Both the position numbers and the translations under genes were made by a program. Below are positions 17,172-26,696 of a DNA stretch of 64,000 nt, piece by piece (within the stretch, counting starts at the first letter, position 1; each line of letters opens with the position of its first letter). The stretch spans positions 310,001 to 374,000 of the forward strand of contig NZ_LMRS01000012.1 in assembly GCF_001426195.1 (NCBI RefSeq), in the 5' to 3' direction. The DNA comes from Sphingomonas sp. Leaf339 (GTDB taxonomy: Bacteria > Pseudomonadota > Alphaproteobacteria > Sphingomonadales > Sphingomonadaceae). A model generated the notes under the pieces. That model had not been told where the DNA came from, searched no databases, and worked only from the letters and a program-made list of their open reading frames with translations.

Positions 17172-20057
17172 TCAGTTTGGACGGCGGAGGCTGACCTCTG
17201 CTCCCGTGTATGTCACCTCCGCATCGCCCGCACCGTCGTCCGTCACCGGATGGCCGGCGGAAACCCAGCGGACGCGGATGGTGCGGGTAGCGGGCATCTT
17301 GTCGTAACCCTTGCCCTCCCGCGCGCCGAGGGTGAGCGTGCCGGTGGCGTCGTCGTAGCGCATCGGGATGCGCGCAAAGGCGTCGCGGCGATACTGCTCG
17401 CTGGTGCCGTCGTCCTCGTACAGCGAGAAGCGGCCATCGGCGCCGGTATAGACCGCGATCGTCAGCGGCGCATCGGGGTGCTGATCGGTATATTGCATCA
17501 CCGGCCCCATCGGCACGATCGCGCCAGCGCGGACGAACAGCGGCATCCGTTCGAACGGCGCGGTCGCCGTCACCGACTGGCCACCGCGATAGGCGTTGCC
17601 GGTGCTGAAATCATACCACATGCCGGTGCCGGGCAGATACACCTGACGGGTACGCGCCTTATACTCCGTGACCGGCGCGACAAGGAACGCGTCGCCGAAC
17701 AGATACTCGTCGGCGATGTCGCGGGCGCGGACGTCGTTCGGCCAATCCATCGCGAGGCCGCGCATGATGCTGCCGTCCTTGTGCCATGTGTCGGCGGCAA
17801 CGGTGTAGATGTACGGCATCAGGCGATAGCGAAGCTGGTCGTACCAGACCATTGATGCGCGCATCGGCGATCCTTCGGGCGAGATTTCGTAAATCTCGCG
17901 GTACGGCGATTCACCGTGGCTGCGGAACAGCGGGCTGAACGCACCGAACTGGAACCAGCGCAGGTTCAGTTCGCGCCATTCGTCCAGATCGGCGGGCTTC
18001 GGCGTCTTGCTGGCGTAACGATCCTCCAAGGCGAAGCCGCCGATATCGTGCGTCCAGTTGGGGATGCCCGACATCGATGCGTTGACGCCCCCCGAAATCT
18101 GCGCGCGCAGATCGTACCAGCGGCTGGCGACGTCTCCCGACCAGATCGCCGCGCCGGTCCGCTGCAACCCGCCGAACCCGGAACGGGTGAGGATGAAGGG
18201 CCGCACGTCGGGCTTATAGCTGCGCCAGCCGTCATAGAAGGCGGTGGCGTTCATCAACGGATAGCTGTTGAAATACTCCGCCGCCGGGCCGCGCGCGGTC
18301 GGCCCCATCGTCTCGATCCGTTCGGGGATCGACAGGTTGGAATGCATGTCCGGCTCGCTGGCGTCCGCCCACCAGGCATCGATGCCCAACGTCGCCAATT
18401 GGTCTTTCACCTGCCGCCAGAAGATCGACCGACCCTCCGCCGAATAGGGATCGTAGAAGGTATTCTTGTACCCCGGTCCGACCCAGTCGACATTGCCCAT
18501 CTTCAGATTACCTTGATAGACCAGTCCCTTGGCGGCGAACTCCTTGTAATTGTCGGTCTTCGGATAGAATTTCGGCCAGACCGAGATCATGAAGTGCGCG
18601 TTCAGGTCGTGCACCTTGGCGACCAGCGACTTGGGATCGGGAAAACGGGCGGGATCGAAGCGGTGGCTGCCCCAGTCGTCGTCGCGCCAATAGCGCCAGT
18701 CGAGGACGATGTTATCGAGCGGGATACCGAGGCCGCGATATTTCTCGACCACGTCGATCATCTCTTTCGACGTGTCGTAACGCTGGCGTGACTGCCAGAA
18801 GCCATAGGCCCATTTGGGCATCATAACCGCCTTGCCGGTCAATTGGCGATAACCGGCGATGACATCGTCCATGTCGCGGCCGGGGACGTACCAGTAATTG
18901 ACGGCGCGGGCGACGTCGCTGGTGAACCAGACCGAATGGCGATCGGCGGCGGGCAGCGGATCATTGTGCAGCAGCGCGATGTAGCCGGCGTTCGGCTCCC
19001 ACTCGATGCGTATCCTGGCGGGTTTCCCCTTGGTCATCGGCGCGGTGAAATTGGCGTACCAGGGGTTCCAGTTCTGCCGCCAGCGGTTCAGCACCTCGCG
19101 CCCGTCCACGAACACCTTGAAATAGCTGGACCCGTAGAGCTGGAATTTCTGCTCGCCGGTAACGTCCGGCGTTACCGTGCCGGTCCAGATCACGGTCTGC
19201 TTCTGCACCGCGTTGCCGGCGGTGTTCTGGCCGCCGGTCGCCGCCGCCGTCCTGGCCTTGGCGGCTTCCGGCCAGTTCACCTGATCACGGATATACTGGT
19301 AGTTGATCGTCGCTTCCTGACGCGTCACCACGGGTTTGCCGTCGAGAAAATATTGCGCCGTCCAGCCGGGTTTGCCGCCCGAGGTGACGCGCATCGCATC
19401 GGCGCCGACGAGCGCATAGGGCTTCGGATTGCCGAAGCGGGTGATGCCGTCATTGTCCCACAATATGCCATAATTCTTGGTCGAGACCACGAAGGGCACG
19501 GCGATATCCATGTTGTGCTGGGCGAGTTCGACGTCCTCGCCATTGTAGTTCATCTGCGAGTTCTGGTGCTGGCCAAGGCCGTAAAGCCCCTCGTCCGTGC
19601 CGCGATTGAACTGCTGCGTGGCGGTGACATATTGGCGACCGTCGATCAGCGTCGGGCGAAACTCGGGCGTGCCGGCCTCGTCCAAAACGACGCGACCGGT
19701 GGCGTCGAGGAAGCGGACCTTGCCCGTGGCGAGATCGACATCGGCGGTGGTGCGTGCGGCCTTCACCTGCACATGGCCGGCGGTTTCGACCACCGTGAAG
19801 CGATCCGCCTTTGGCGGTTGCGGCACCATCAGGCTGGCCTGTTTCGTGACGCCGATCGAGGTCGCCGGCGCGGCGACGACGTGGATGATGCCGTCGCCGT
19901 GGACGGTCAGCTCGACCCGCGCGGCCGGCCCGCCGGCGGGCGTGACCGCGATGCCGCCATCGATCTTCGTGAAGCCGCCCTTGCGATCCGCAGCATGAGC
20001 GGTGGCGATAGCGCTACCCGTTAACAGCGCGGCGATCATCAGTTTCTTCATGTGCAT
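17172..20057 (-). CDS. GH31 alpha-xylosidase/alpha-glucosidase with PA14 insert
   Basis: The 961-residue exported protein has a signal peptide (MKKLMIAALLTGSAIATAHA) and an N-terminal beta-sandwich domain. A PA14-like insert spans about residues 280-370 ('YGSSYFKVFVDGREVLNRW'), and a GH31 TIM barrel follows. The nucleophile Asp is in WWADASEPD (about residue 565) and the acid/base Asp in WSGDVASRW (about 641). PA14-bearing GH31 enzymes of this layout include the xyloglucan-active alpha-xylosidases, and the GH74 and GH35-like genes upstream in the same operon support that role. Alpha-glucosidase activity remains possible. Confidence 0.9.
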   Translation of the reverse strand: MHMKKLMIAALLTGSAIATAHAADRKGGFTKIDGGIAVTPAGGPAARVELTVHGDGIIHVVAAPATSIGVTKQASLMVPQPPKADRFTVVETAGHVQVKAARTTADVDLATGKVRFLDATGRVVLDEAGTPEFRPTLIDGRQYVTATQQFNRGTDEGLYGLGQHQNSQMNYNGEDVELAQHNMDIAVPFVVSTKNYGILWDNDGITRFGNPKPYALVGADAMRVTSGGKPGWTAQYFLDGKPVVTRQEATINYQYIRDQVNWPEAAKARTAAATGGQNTAGNAVQKQTVIWTGTVTPDVTGEQKFQLYGSSYFKVFVDGREVLNRWRQNWNPWYANFTAPMTKGKPARIRIEWEPNAGYIALLHNDPLPAADRHSVWFTSDVARAVNYWYVPGRDMDDVIAGYRQLTGKAVMMPKWAYGFWQSRQRYDTSKEMIDVVEKYRGLGIPLDNIVLDWRYWRDDDWGSHRFDPARFPDPKSLVAKVHDLNAHFMISVWPKFYPKTDNYKEFAAKGLVYQGNLKMGNVDWVGPGYKNTFYDPYSAEGRSIFWRQVKDQLATLGIDAWWADASEPDMHSNLSIPERIETMGPTARGPAAEYFNSYPLMNATAFYDGWRSYKPDVRPFILTRSGFGGLQRTGAAIWSGDVASRWYDLRAQISGGVNASMSGIPNWTHDIGGFALEDRYASKTPKPADLDEWRELNLRWFQFGAFSPLFRSHGESPYREIYEISPEGSPMRASMVWYDQLRYRLMPYIYTVAADTWHKDGSIMRGLAMDWPNDVRARDIADEYLFGDAFLVAPVTEYKARTRQVYLPGTGMWYDFSTGNAYRGGQSVTATAPFERMPLFVRAGAIVPMGPVMQYTDQHPDAPLTIAVYTGADGRFSLYEDDGTSEQYRRDAFARIPMRYDDATGTLTLGAREGKGYDKMPATRTIRVRWVSAGHPVTDDGAGDAEVTYTGAEVSLRRPN

Positions 20058-20113
20058 CCGTCCTCAATCCTGTTCGCGCCGATCGATCATGCGACCGGCG
20101 CCCTTCGTTCGTT

Positions 20114-21736
20114 TCAGCGGTAGCGACCCATCGTGACCTTCAGCACCTGAGGCCGGTCAATCAGGTTGATGCCGTAATCGGTCTGGTCGCCGTTCCACAC
20201 GCGTTGCGTGACCCATCGGCCATCGGTGAAGCCGCCTTCCTCGACGCTGACGGCCATGCCGTTGGCTGCGCCGCCCTTGGCGGTCCCGAATTCGAGGCGG
20301 ACATGGTCGCCGACGACCAAGAATTCGTCCGCCGACATCTGCGCGACGGCGACGCCGCCCACCAGCTGGTCAGCCCAGGGCGGTGGCGAGGATTTGATCC
20401 ACGTCCAGTCCTTTTGCCCGAACTGCCACGCACCCCAACTGGCGGTGATCGTCCAGCCGCCCATCGTGGTCGATTGCGCGGTGCCGTCATCGGGCTTGGC
20501 GACGCCCCAGGTCGGCCGCTCGAACGCGATCCGCGCCCAGTCGCGCATGATCGAGGACAGCGCCTTGTAGGGAAGCGCGAAGGCATCGAGCGTCGCGTCG
20601 TCCAGCGTCGCGGCGCCGAGCGGGTAGTTGAAATAGCCGGTCGCATCCATGCCGAACGGCGAGAAGCCGATGCCGCCATGGCCAAGCGTGGGGTAGAGGA
20701 AGCGTGCGAATTCCTTCGCGTTGCCGATCTCCGGCACCATCAGGGCATTGTCGGGACGGGCGTATTTTTCGAGGTACAGCGCGACGTTGCCGCTGGCGCG
20801 ATCGTAGATGTCGGGCGCGGCGAAATCGATCGCGGGGGCCGCCGCCTTCCAGATATCGAGCACGTCCTGCTGCGGGCCGCCGCTCGCCACCCCGGTCGGG
20901 TCGGGGACGTTGGAGGGGCCAGCGAGCGAGGCGTTGACGTACATCGGCAGCGGCTTCACCGCCTTGCCCGCGGCCGCGATCTCGTTGACGAAAGACGCAG
21001 TGTACCAGGTGTTGAAGGCGCGATCGGCCTGCGCACCGAACGCGGCAGACCATGTGCCGCGCTTGCCGACGCGCCGGGCGAGCGCATCCGGAATGATCTG
21101 CGCGAACAGGCGATTGGCCGCCGCGCCGTAATCGCGCGGCGAGCGATAGCTTCCGACCTCGTTCTCCGGCTGGACCATGATGACGGTGTTCTGCGGATCG
21201 TTATCGCGCAGATACCTCATCACCTGCACGAACGCGCGCTTGTCCGCGTCGAGCGTGGCGCGGGCGTGGGGCGAGTGGACGTAGTGATCCTCGCCCGTCT
21301 TCGTCTTCATGCGCGGGAAGCGGCGATTGTCGAGCTTGGCCCAGGCGGGCATATAGCCGGGCGACGTATTCTTCCACGTGCCGAACCAGAGCAGCACGAT
21401 ACGCTTGTCATGGGTGCGCGCCTGATCGAGCAGGGTCTGGAGGAACGAGAAATCGAACCTGCCCTCAACCGGTTCGATCTGTTGCCAAGCGACCGGAATC
21501 TCGACCGTGTTGGCGTGGATGCGATCGAGCATCGGCCAGACGGCAGGCAGCGACACGGCATAGTTGCTGGAATTATTGACCTGCCCGCCCAACACCAGGA
21601 AAGGCGCGCCATCGACGATCAGCTCATGGCGGCCGTCCTTCGTCTCGATGCGCGGCACCGGTGATGCCTGTTGCGCGACCGCCGGCATCGCCAGGCTGGC
21701 AAGGCTGACGGCCCAAAGCCCGATCATCTTATTCAT
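20114..21736 (-). CDS. GH35-like beta-galactosidase (DUF5597 type)
   Basis: The 540-residue exported protein (signal MNKMIGLWAVSLASLAMPAVAQ) is a clan-A glycosidase. It has the acid/base Glu in 'MVQPENEVGSY' (about residue 191) and a candidate nucleophile Glu in MVPEIGNAKEF (about 334). A C-terminal beta domain matches the DUF5597 type found in bacterial beta-galactosidases. The start at 21736 overlaps the GH74 stop as ATGA, so translation is probably coupled. In a xyloglucan operon it would remove galactose from side chains; that is inferred from context. Confidence 0.85.
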   Translation of the reverse strand: MNKMIGLWAVSLASLAMPAVAQQASPVPRIETKDGRHELIVDGAPFLVLGGQVNNSSNYAVSLPAVWPMLDRIHANTVEIPVAWQQIEPVEGRFDFSFLQTLLDQARTHDKRIVLLWFGTWKNTSPGYMPAWAKLDNRRFPRMKTKTGEDHYVHSPHARATLDADKRAFVQVMRYLRDNDPQNTVIMVQPENEVGSYRSPRDYGAAANRLFAQIIPDALARRVGKRGTWSAAFGAQADRAFNTWYTASFVNEIAAAGKAVKPLPMYVNASLAGPSNVPDPTGVASGGPQQDVLDIWKAAAPAIDFAAPDIYDRASGNVALYLEKYARPDNALMVPEIGNAKEFARFLYPTLGHGGIGFSPFGMDATGYFNYPLGAATLDDATLDAFALPYKALSSIMRDWARIAFERPTWGVAKPDDGTAQSTTMGGWTITASWGAWQFGQKDWTWIKSSPPPWADQLVGGVAVAQMSADEFLVVGDHVRLEFGTAKGGAANGMAVSVEEGGFTDGRWVTQRVWNGDQTDYGINLIDRPQVLKVTMGRYR

Positions 21737-23949
21737 TGAACCGCGTCTCCATAGACGATGCCGCGCCCGTCCGTTCCAATATACACCCGGCCATAACGGC
21801 GCGGATCGCCGATGATGACGCGGAAGCGCAAACCCCATTGATGGCGGTCGTCATTGATTCGTTGCCACGCGGCGCCGCCGTCGATCGAACGCCAGACGGC
21901 GGTGATGCCATCCCGGCGACCGACCGCGTAGATCGCGGGCCATGAGTTGCCCGGTGCGCTGTGGCCGAGGCCGTAGAAGTCAATCACCAGTTCGCCCGTC
22001 GTCCGGGTCCAGTGGTCGCCGCCGTCGGTCGATCGGTACAGGTCCGGCCCGACTTTCAGCCACAAGGCACCTGTGCGGCCGGGGGTCGCGAGCAGCGGGT
22101 TTGGCGTTTCACGACCTCGGGTACGGGCGCCGAGCAAATCGGCAGGCAGTCCCTGCGCCGCAGTGGGGGCGAATGTCGCGCCACCATCGACGCTGCGCAG
22201 CAACCGGTTTTGCGCGATATCGAGGGCATAGAACCGGTCGGCGTCTTCCTTGTCCGCGGTCACGCGCACCTTCGCCGGCAGGCCCTGAACGGCGATCCAC
22301 TTGCGCCCGCGATCACGGGTCAGCATGGGCCGGTCGAGTTCGACCAGAAAGGTGCCGCCATCGGCGGACACCGTGATCGCGGCGCTGCCGGTGCGTTCCG
22401 GCGGCATCGATCCGTCGGCGCGCGGGGGGGATGGCGGCGTGATCAGCGGGCGCCAATTGCTGCCGCCGTCGTCTGACCATGCCAGCGATGCGCCGGGTAC
22501 GACCGGCGTGTGGGTGTTGCCGCTGCGGACCATCACGGCGGGCGCCCGTCCCGCATAATCGAGCGTATTGGTGTGGGTGAGGAAGGGACCGCGGTGGACG
22601 CGCGGGGGTGAACGACCGAGATCGTCGTGCCTGAACCCGCCGATATCGCCGAACCCGGAGATCAACGGCGCGCCGCCGGTGAGGCTGATCAGCGTCAGGA
22701 TCGCGGTCTGTTCGATGCCGGCCGTCCACGGCGTCCAGCGCATCGAGCCTGGTCGGTCGAATCCGTCCGTCGCATAGACGGTCGCGCCGGTGACATAGGC
22801 CGCATGGCCCGCATCGAAGGGATCGATCGCGAGCCCGGCGATCCAGTGGCCAAAATCCGCCTTGCCGTCGAAATCGAGGAACGGAGTGCCGGCGACGTCC
22901 CGTACGCTGCGCCGCCACAGTTCGTCCCAATGCGCGCCGCCGTCCTTCGACCGCCAGACGGTGTCGACCGGCTTGTACCGATCGACGGTCGAGACGGCGA
23001 TCACGCGTGGGTCCTGTGCCGACACGGCTACGCCCATATAGCCGCCAGGTTGCGCATCCGTGGGGCCCTCCGGCGTCACATCAGTCCACGAGCCGGTGTC
23101 CGTCGCGAGCCGCCATACGGCGCCGCGGGTGATGCCGATCGGGCCGATCCGATCCGCGTAGGTGATCGTCAGGACATGGTCGCGGCCGATGACCGCCTTC
23201 ACCGGCAACAGATCGGCCGGCGGACCGCCCGACACGACTGCCCAGTGCGCCCCGCCATCGTCCGAGCTGAACAAATGCGCCGCGCCGGGATCGGCGCTTG
23301 CCACATACGCCCGGCCGGCCCGCATGGGATCGAATAGGACGAACGACAGGCCGCCATGGGTGACAGTGGGCTGCTGCGGTTTCCCGAGGCCCGGCAGCGG
23401 AAAGCCTGTGACCTTGCGCCACCGCGCGCCGGCATCGTCGCTGCGCCACAGCCCGTCGTGTCGCGATCCGAAGAACAATGTGTCGTGACGATGCGGATCG
23501 ATCGCCAGCCGTTCGCCAAGGCCCCGTCCGTCCTCGTTCCCGCCCATAGAGAACGGCACGGATACGATTCGCCAATGCACGCCACGATCCGCCGATCGCA
23601 TGATCGCCGCCGGCCCGCCCGAATACATGCCGGCCGCCATGTAGACGATGCCGGCACTGACGGGATCGGGCGCGATGCTCTCGATACCCATGTAGTTCGA
23701 GATTGCCTGATCATCCTGCAACGGTATCCACCGGCGCGCACGGGCATCCCAGCGATAGGCGCCGCCCATGTCAGTGCGCAGATAGGCGAGGTCGCGTTCG
23801 ACCGGGCTGAAGACGATGCCTGGGGCGAAGCCGCCGCCGCCGACCGTTACGCTGGTCCAGCGATATGGCACGTCCGCCAGCGCGCCGGTCGTGGCCAATG
23901 CCATCGCCAGCATCGCCATGCCGGTACCGAAGCCTTTGCGTGCGCGCAT
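21733..23949 (-). CDS. GH74-like xyloglucanase
   Basis: The 738-residue exported protein has a signal peptide ending GALADVPY. Two seven-bladed propellers are suggested by eight Asp-box-like repeats, including SADRGVHW, SDDAGARW, SKDGGAHW, SDDGGSNW, STDGGDHW and SIDGGAAW. The GH74 catalytic-Asp segments are present: LRTDMGGAYRWD near the N terminus and 'SGFGDIGGFRHDD' in the second half. GH74 enzymes cut the xyloglucan backbone. The start at 23949 has GGGAG just upstream; a longer open frame upstream is Arg/Cys-rich and not coding. It is the first gene of a GH74-GH35-like-GH31 operon. Confidence 0.9.
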   Translation of the reverse strand: MRARKGFGTGMAMLAMALATTGALADVPYRWTSVTVGGGGFAPGIVFSPVERDLAYLRTDMGGAYRWDARARRWIPLQDDQAISNYMGIESIAPDPVSAGIVYMAAGMYSGGPAAIMRSADRGVHWRIVSVPFSMGGNEDGRGLGERLAIDPHRHDTLFFGSRHDGLWRSDDAGARWRKVTGFPLPGLGKPQQPTVTHGGLSFVLFDPMRAGRAYVASADPGAAHLFSSDDGGAHWAVVSGGPPADLLPVKAVIGRDHVLTITYADRIGPIGITRGAVWRLATDTGSWTDVTPEGPTDAQPGGYMGVAVSAQDPRVIAVSTVDRYKPVDTVWRSKDGGAHWDELWRRSVRDVAGTPFLDFDGKADFGHWIAGLAIDPFDAGHAAYVTGATVYATDGFDRPGSMRWTPWTAGIEQTAILTLISLTGGAPLISGFGDIGGFRHDDLGRSPPRVHRGPFLTHTNTLDYAGRAPAVMVRSGNTHTPVVPGASLAWSDDGGSNWRPLITPPSPPRADGSMPPERTGSAAITVSADGGTFLVELDRPMLTRDRGRKWIAVQGLPAKVRVTADKEDADRFYALDIAQNRLLRSVDGGATFAPTAAQGLPADLLGARTRGRETPNPLLATPGRTGALWLKVGPDLYRSTDGGDHWTRTTGELVIDFYGLGHSAPGNSWPAIYAVGRRDGITAVWRSIDGGAAWQRINDDRHQWGLRFRVIIGDPRRYGRVYIGTDGRGIVYGDAVQ

Positions 23950-24140
23950 TCCACTCCCAATCATTGTCCGGCATCGATGCGGACCTAGGCAACTTCGCTG
24001 CCATTGCAGCGGAGATACCGCTACCAAACAGTAATGCAAGCGCGATGGCATCAATTCATTTGGATACTGGACGATCCATCCACCAGCCGGGCATTGTATC
24101 TCGCTCTGTTTCGACCATTTAATTTGATGGGAATGATCGC
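23950..24140. promoter_or_regulatory. Divergent promoter region, GH74 / esterase operons
   Basis: These 191 bases are AT-richer than the flanking genes and separate the leftward GH operon from the rightward esterase-FadR operon. GGTAGC-GGTAT appears on the minus strand at about 24014-24024 as a direct-repeat-like element, but I see no clear palindrome. A FadR-type regulator encoded at 25971 is the natural candidate to act here. Confidence 0.5.
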
Positions 24141-25112
24141 ATGATGACCCCCTCACGCCGTACCCTGCTGACTGGGTTTGCCGCCGCCGGCATGATGAGC
24201 GCCTCGCGCGGCATCGCCCAGCCGACCGCAGGTGCGGACCTGTTGCCGCTTTGGCCGGGCAAGGCGCCGGGAACGCCGGCAACGCTGCCGGTGCGCAAGG
24301 TCAACGAGCGGTCAAAGGACCCGTCTTTTCATGATCGCTCGATCACTGGCATCGCCCAGCCCGCTCTGATCGTTCGACGTGCCGCCAACCCCAATGGCGC
24401 GGCGGTGATGCTGGTGCCGGGCGGCGGTTATGGCTTTTTGTCATACGACAATGAGGGCGAGGAGCAGGCGCGCTGGCTGAACGCGCGGGGCGTGACGGCC
24501 TTTATCCTGTTGTACCGTTTGCCGGGCGAGGGCTGGGCCGATCGCTCGCTGGTGCCGTTGCAGGATGCGCAACGGGGGATGCGATTGATCCGTGCTCATG
24601 CCGGCCGTTTCGGGATCGAAGCGAACCGGGTTGCGGTGCTCGGTTTCTCGGCCGGCGGGCATCTCGCCGGATCGCTGGCGACGCGACATGCGGAGCCGAC
24701 CTATACGGCGATCGATTCGACCGATCGCCTGCCGGCCCGCCCCGATCTGGCCGGGCTGATCTATCCGGTGGTCAGCCTGTCGGCGCCGTTCACGCATGGC
24801 GGATCGCGCGATAATCTATTGGGTGCGAACGCCGATGACTCTTCCCGGAAGCGGGCGTCGGTGGAACTCGGGGTGACGGAGACGACTCCGCCGATCTTCC
24901 TGGCGCATGCATCGGATGACGGCACGGTACCGATCCAGAACAGCCTTGCCCTGTATCAGGCGATGCTGGCGGCAAAGCGCCCAGCCGAATTGCACGCGTT
25001 CGATCAGGGTGGGCATGGGTTTGGCGTGCGACTGGCGGCGGAAAAGCCGGCATCGATCTGGCCAACGCTGTTCGCCGCCTATGCCGCCCGACAGGGCGTG
25101 TTCCGCGCATGA
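24141..25112 (+). CDS. Alpha/beta hydrolase, acetyl esterase-like, Tat-exported
   Basis: The 323-residue protein starts with a twin-Arg signal (SRRTLLTGFAAAGMMSA). It has an oxyanion motif PGGGYGF, the nucleophile elbow GFSAGGH, a downstream Asp in 'HASDDGTVP' and the catalytic His in QGGHGFG. This is the BD-FAE/acetylxylan esterase-like group that removes acetyl groups from hemicellulose. It overlaps the SGNH hydrolase by ATGA and diverges from the xyloglucan operon, so deacetylation of the same polysaccharide is likely. A second ATG immediately after the first is an equally good start. Confidence 0.85.
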   Translation: MMTPSRRTLLTGFAAAGMMSASRGIAQPTAGADLLPLWPGKAPGTPATLPVRKVNERSKDPSFHDRSITGIAQPALIVRRAANPNGAAVMLVPGGGYGFLSYDNEGEEQARWLNARGVTAFILLYRLPGEGWADRSLVPLQDAQRGMRLIRAHAGRFGIEANRVAVLGFSAGGHLAGSLATRHAEPTYTAIDSTDRLPARPDLAGLIYPVVSLSAPFTHGGSRDNLLGANADDSSRKRASVELGVTETTPPIFLAHASDDGTVPIQNSLALYQAMLAAKRPAELHAFDQGGHGFGVRLAAEKPASIWPTLFAAYAARQGVFRA

Positions 25113-25903
25113 ACTGGCGGGTGGCGATCGCGACGTCCGCGCTGCTGTGCATCGCCGCAGCGGAGGCCGAACCGCCGCGTTATCGCAGCAGCGCCGCACG
25201 GCGGGTCGTGACGGAGCGTGACTGGGGACCGGTGCTGGGGCCGTATCGGCAGCGGCTGGTGCCCAGCATGATGAAGGATTTTGGCGAGCGATACATCTAC
25301 CGCGCCGCCAACGCCGCGCTGCCGCCGCCCCGGTCGGGGGAGCGCCGGGTAGTCTTCATCGGCGATTCGATCACCGACGGCTGGAGTCTTGCGAGCAGCT
25401 TCCCCGACCAACCCTATATCAACCGGGGGATCGGTGGTCAGGTGACGGCGCAGATGCTGGTGCGGTTCCAGCAGGACGTGGTGGCTATTCACCCGAGCGC
25501 CGTGGTGATCCTGGGCGGCGTCAACGACGTGCAGGGCTTGCTGCAGGAAGAGACGCCGGACGGCATCGTCACCAATATCGAGGCGATGGCCGATATCGCA
25601 CGGGCACACGGCATCGCCGTCGTGCTGGCGTCGATCCTGCCCGTCAACGATTACACCCCCGCCGCCCGCGATGTGGTGCGCGAGCGGCAGCCGGCGACGT
25701 TGGCGGCGATCAACGTGCGGCTTCGCGATCTCGCCCGGCGGCGGGGATATGGCTTTGCCGATTACGCGGCCGTCCTGCGTGATGCACGGGGGTTGATGGA
25801 TGCGGCTTATACTCGCGACGGCATCCACCCGATCGCCGCGGGGTACGCGCGAATGGCGCCGGTTGCGGCGGCGGCGATCATGCAGGCGCTGAAAGACAGA
25901 TGA
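25109..25903 (+). CDS. SGNH/GDSL hydrolase (lipase/acylesterase family), exported
   Basis: The 264-residue protein carries a signal peptide (about residues 1-20) and all four SGNH blocks: FIGDSITDGW with the nucleophile Ser, NRGIGGQ with Gly, GGVNDVQG with Asn, and DGIHP with Asp and His. Such enzymes remove acetyl or acyl groups from glycans. The start overlaps the upstream esterase stop, so two esterase types are made together, followed by the FadR regulator 67 bases downstream. Confidence 0.88.
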   Translation: MNWRVAIATSALLCIAAAEAEPPRYRSSAARRVVTERDWGPVLGPYRQRLVPSMMKDFGERYIYRAANAALPPPRSGERRVVFIGDSITDGWSLASSFPDQPYINRGIGGQVTAQMLVRFQQDVVAIHPSAVVILGGVNDVQGLLQEETPDGIVTNIEAMADIARAHGIAVVLASILPVNDYTPAARDVVRERQPATLAAINVRLRDLARRRGYGFADYAAVLRDARGLMDAAYTRDGIHPIAAGYARMAPVAAAAIMQALKDR

Positions 25904-25970
25904 TAAAGTAGGTTCCACTGCCGCGATCGATCAGCGTGACAGTCGGGTTATCTGTCGGCATGCTGCACGG

Positions 25971-26690
25971 ATGAGCGATCTGATCGTCGATAATCACCCG
26001 CGCGGACGGGCGGGATTGGGCCGGAACCTGACCCATGGCATGCTCGACGTGCTGGGCAAGGCGATCGTGACCGGCGAATATCGGGACCGCCCGTTCCCCA
26101 CCGAAGCGGAAATCGCACGGCTGCACGGGGTCAGCCGATCGGTAACGCGCGAGGCGGTGAAGATGCTGACGGCCAAAGGGCTGGTGAGTGCTCGCCCCCG
26201 ACAGGGTACGATCGTGCAACCGACGACGACCTGGAACCTGTTCGATACCGATGTACTGCGCTGGTTGCTCAGCCGGCAATTTTCGGTCGAACTGCTACGC
26301 CATTTCAACCAGTTGCGCATCGGTATCGAACCAGAGGCGGCAGCGCTGGCGGCGCAATTCCACGACGGCGAGGACATTGCGTTGATCGATGCTTGCCTCG
26401 CGCGAATGGCGGCAGCCGAGGCGGGGCACGATGATCCGTTGGAAGCGGACATCGCGTTCCACGCCAGCATCCTCAGGGCGTCGAAGAACCCTTTCTATGG
26501 GCAGCTCGAGGCGGTCGTGTCGACCGCGCTGCGCAGTTCGATCACCTACACCAACCGCGCCAAGGGGCGATCCGCCGATATCGCCGCCCACCAGGCAGTA
26601 GCGGAACGGATTGCCGCTCGCGATATCGCCGGTGCGCGGGCGGCGATGCAGCAAATCGTCAGCGACGTGCTGGACCTGATCGCCGACTGA
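25971..26690 (+). CDS. FadR/GntR family transcriptional regulator
   Basis: The 239-residue protein has an N-terminal winged helix with 'PFPTEAEIARLHGVSRSVTREAVKML' and the wing GLVSARPRQGT. An all-helical FCD domain follows, with the metal-ligand pattern D-x3-H in 'EADIAFHASILRASKNPF' and a later His in AAHQAV. FCD regulators usually bind sugar acids or similar metabolites. Its position as the last gene of the esterase operon points to control of the two divergent polysaccharide operons. Confidence 0.9.
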   Translation: MSDLIVDNHPRGRAGLGRNLTHGMLDVLGKAIVTGEYRDRPFPTEAEIARLHGVSRSVTREAVKMLTAKGLVSARPRQGTIVQPTTTWNLFDTDVLRWLLSRQFSVELLRHFNQLRIGIEPEAAALAAQFHDGEDIALIDACLARMAAAEAGHDDPLEADIAFHASILRASKNPFYGQLEAVVSTALRSSITYTNRAKGRSADIAAHQAVAERIAARDIAGARAAMQQIVSDVLDLIAD

Positions 26691-26696
26691 TACCGG

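Noticed and set aside
25920..25970. GACAG...CTGTC inverted repeat before the FadR gene as its operator
   Set aside because: Arms are only five bases with a nine-base gap and are not repeated at the divergent promoter, so chance is likely.
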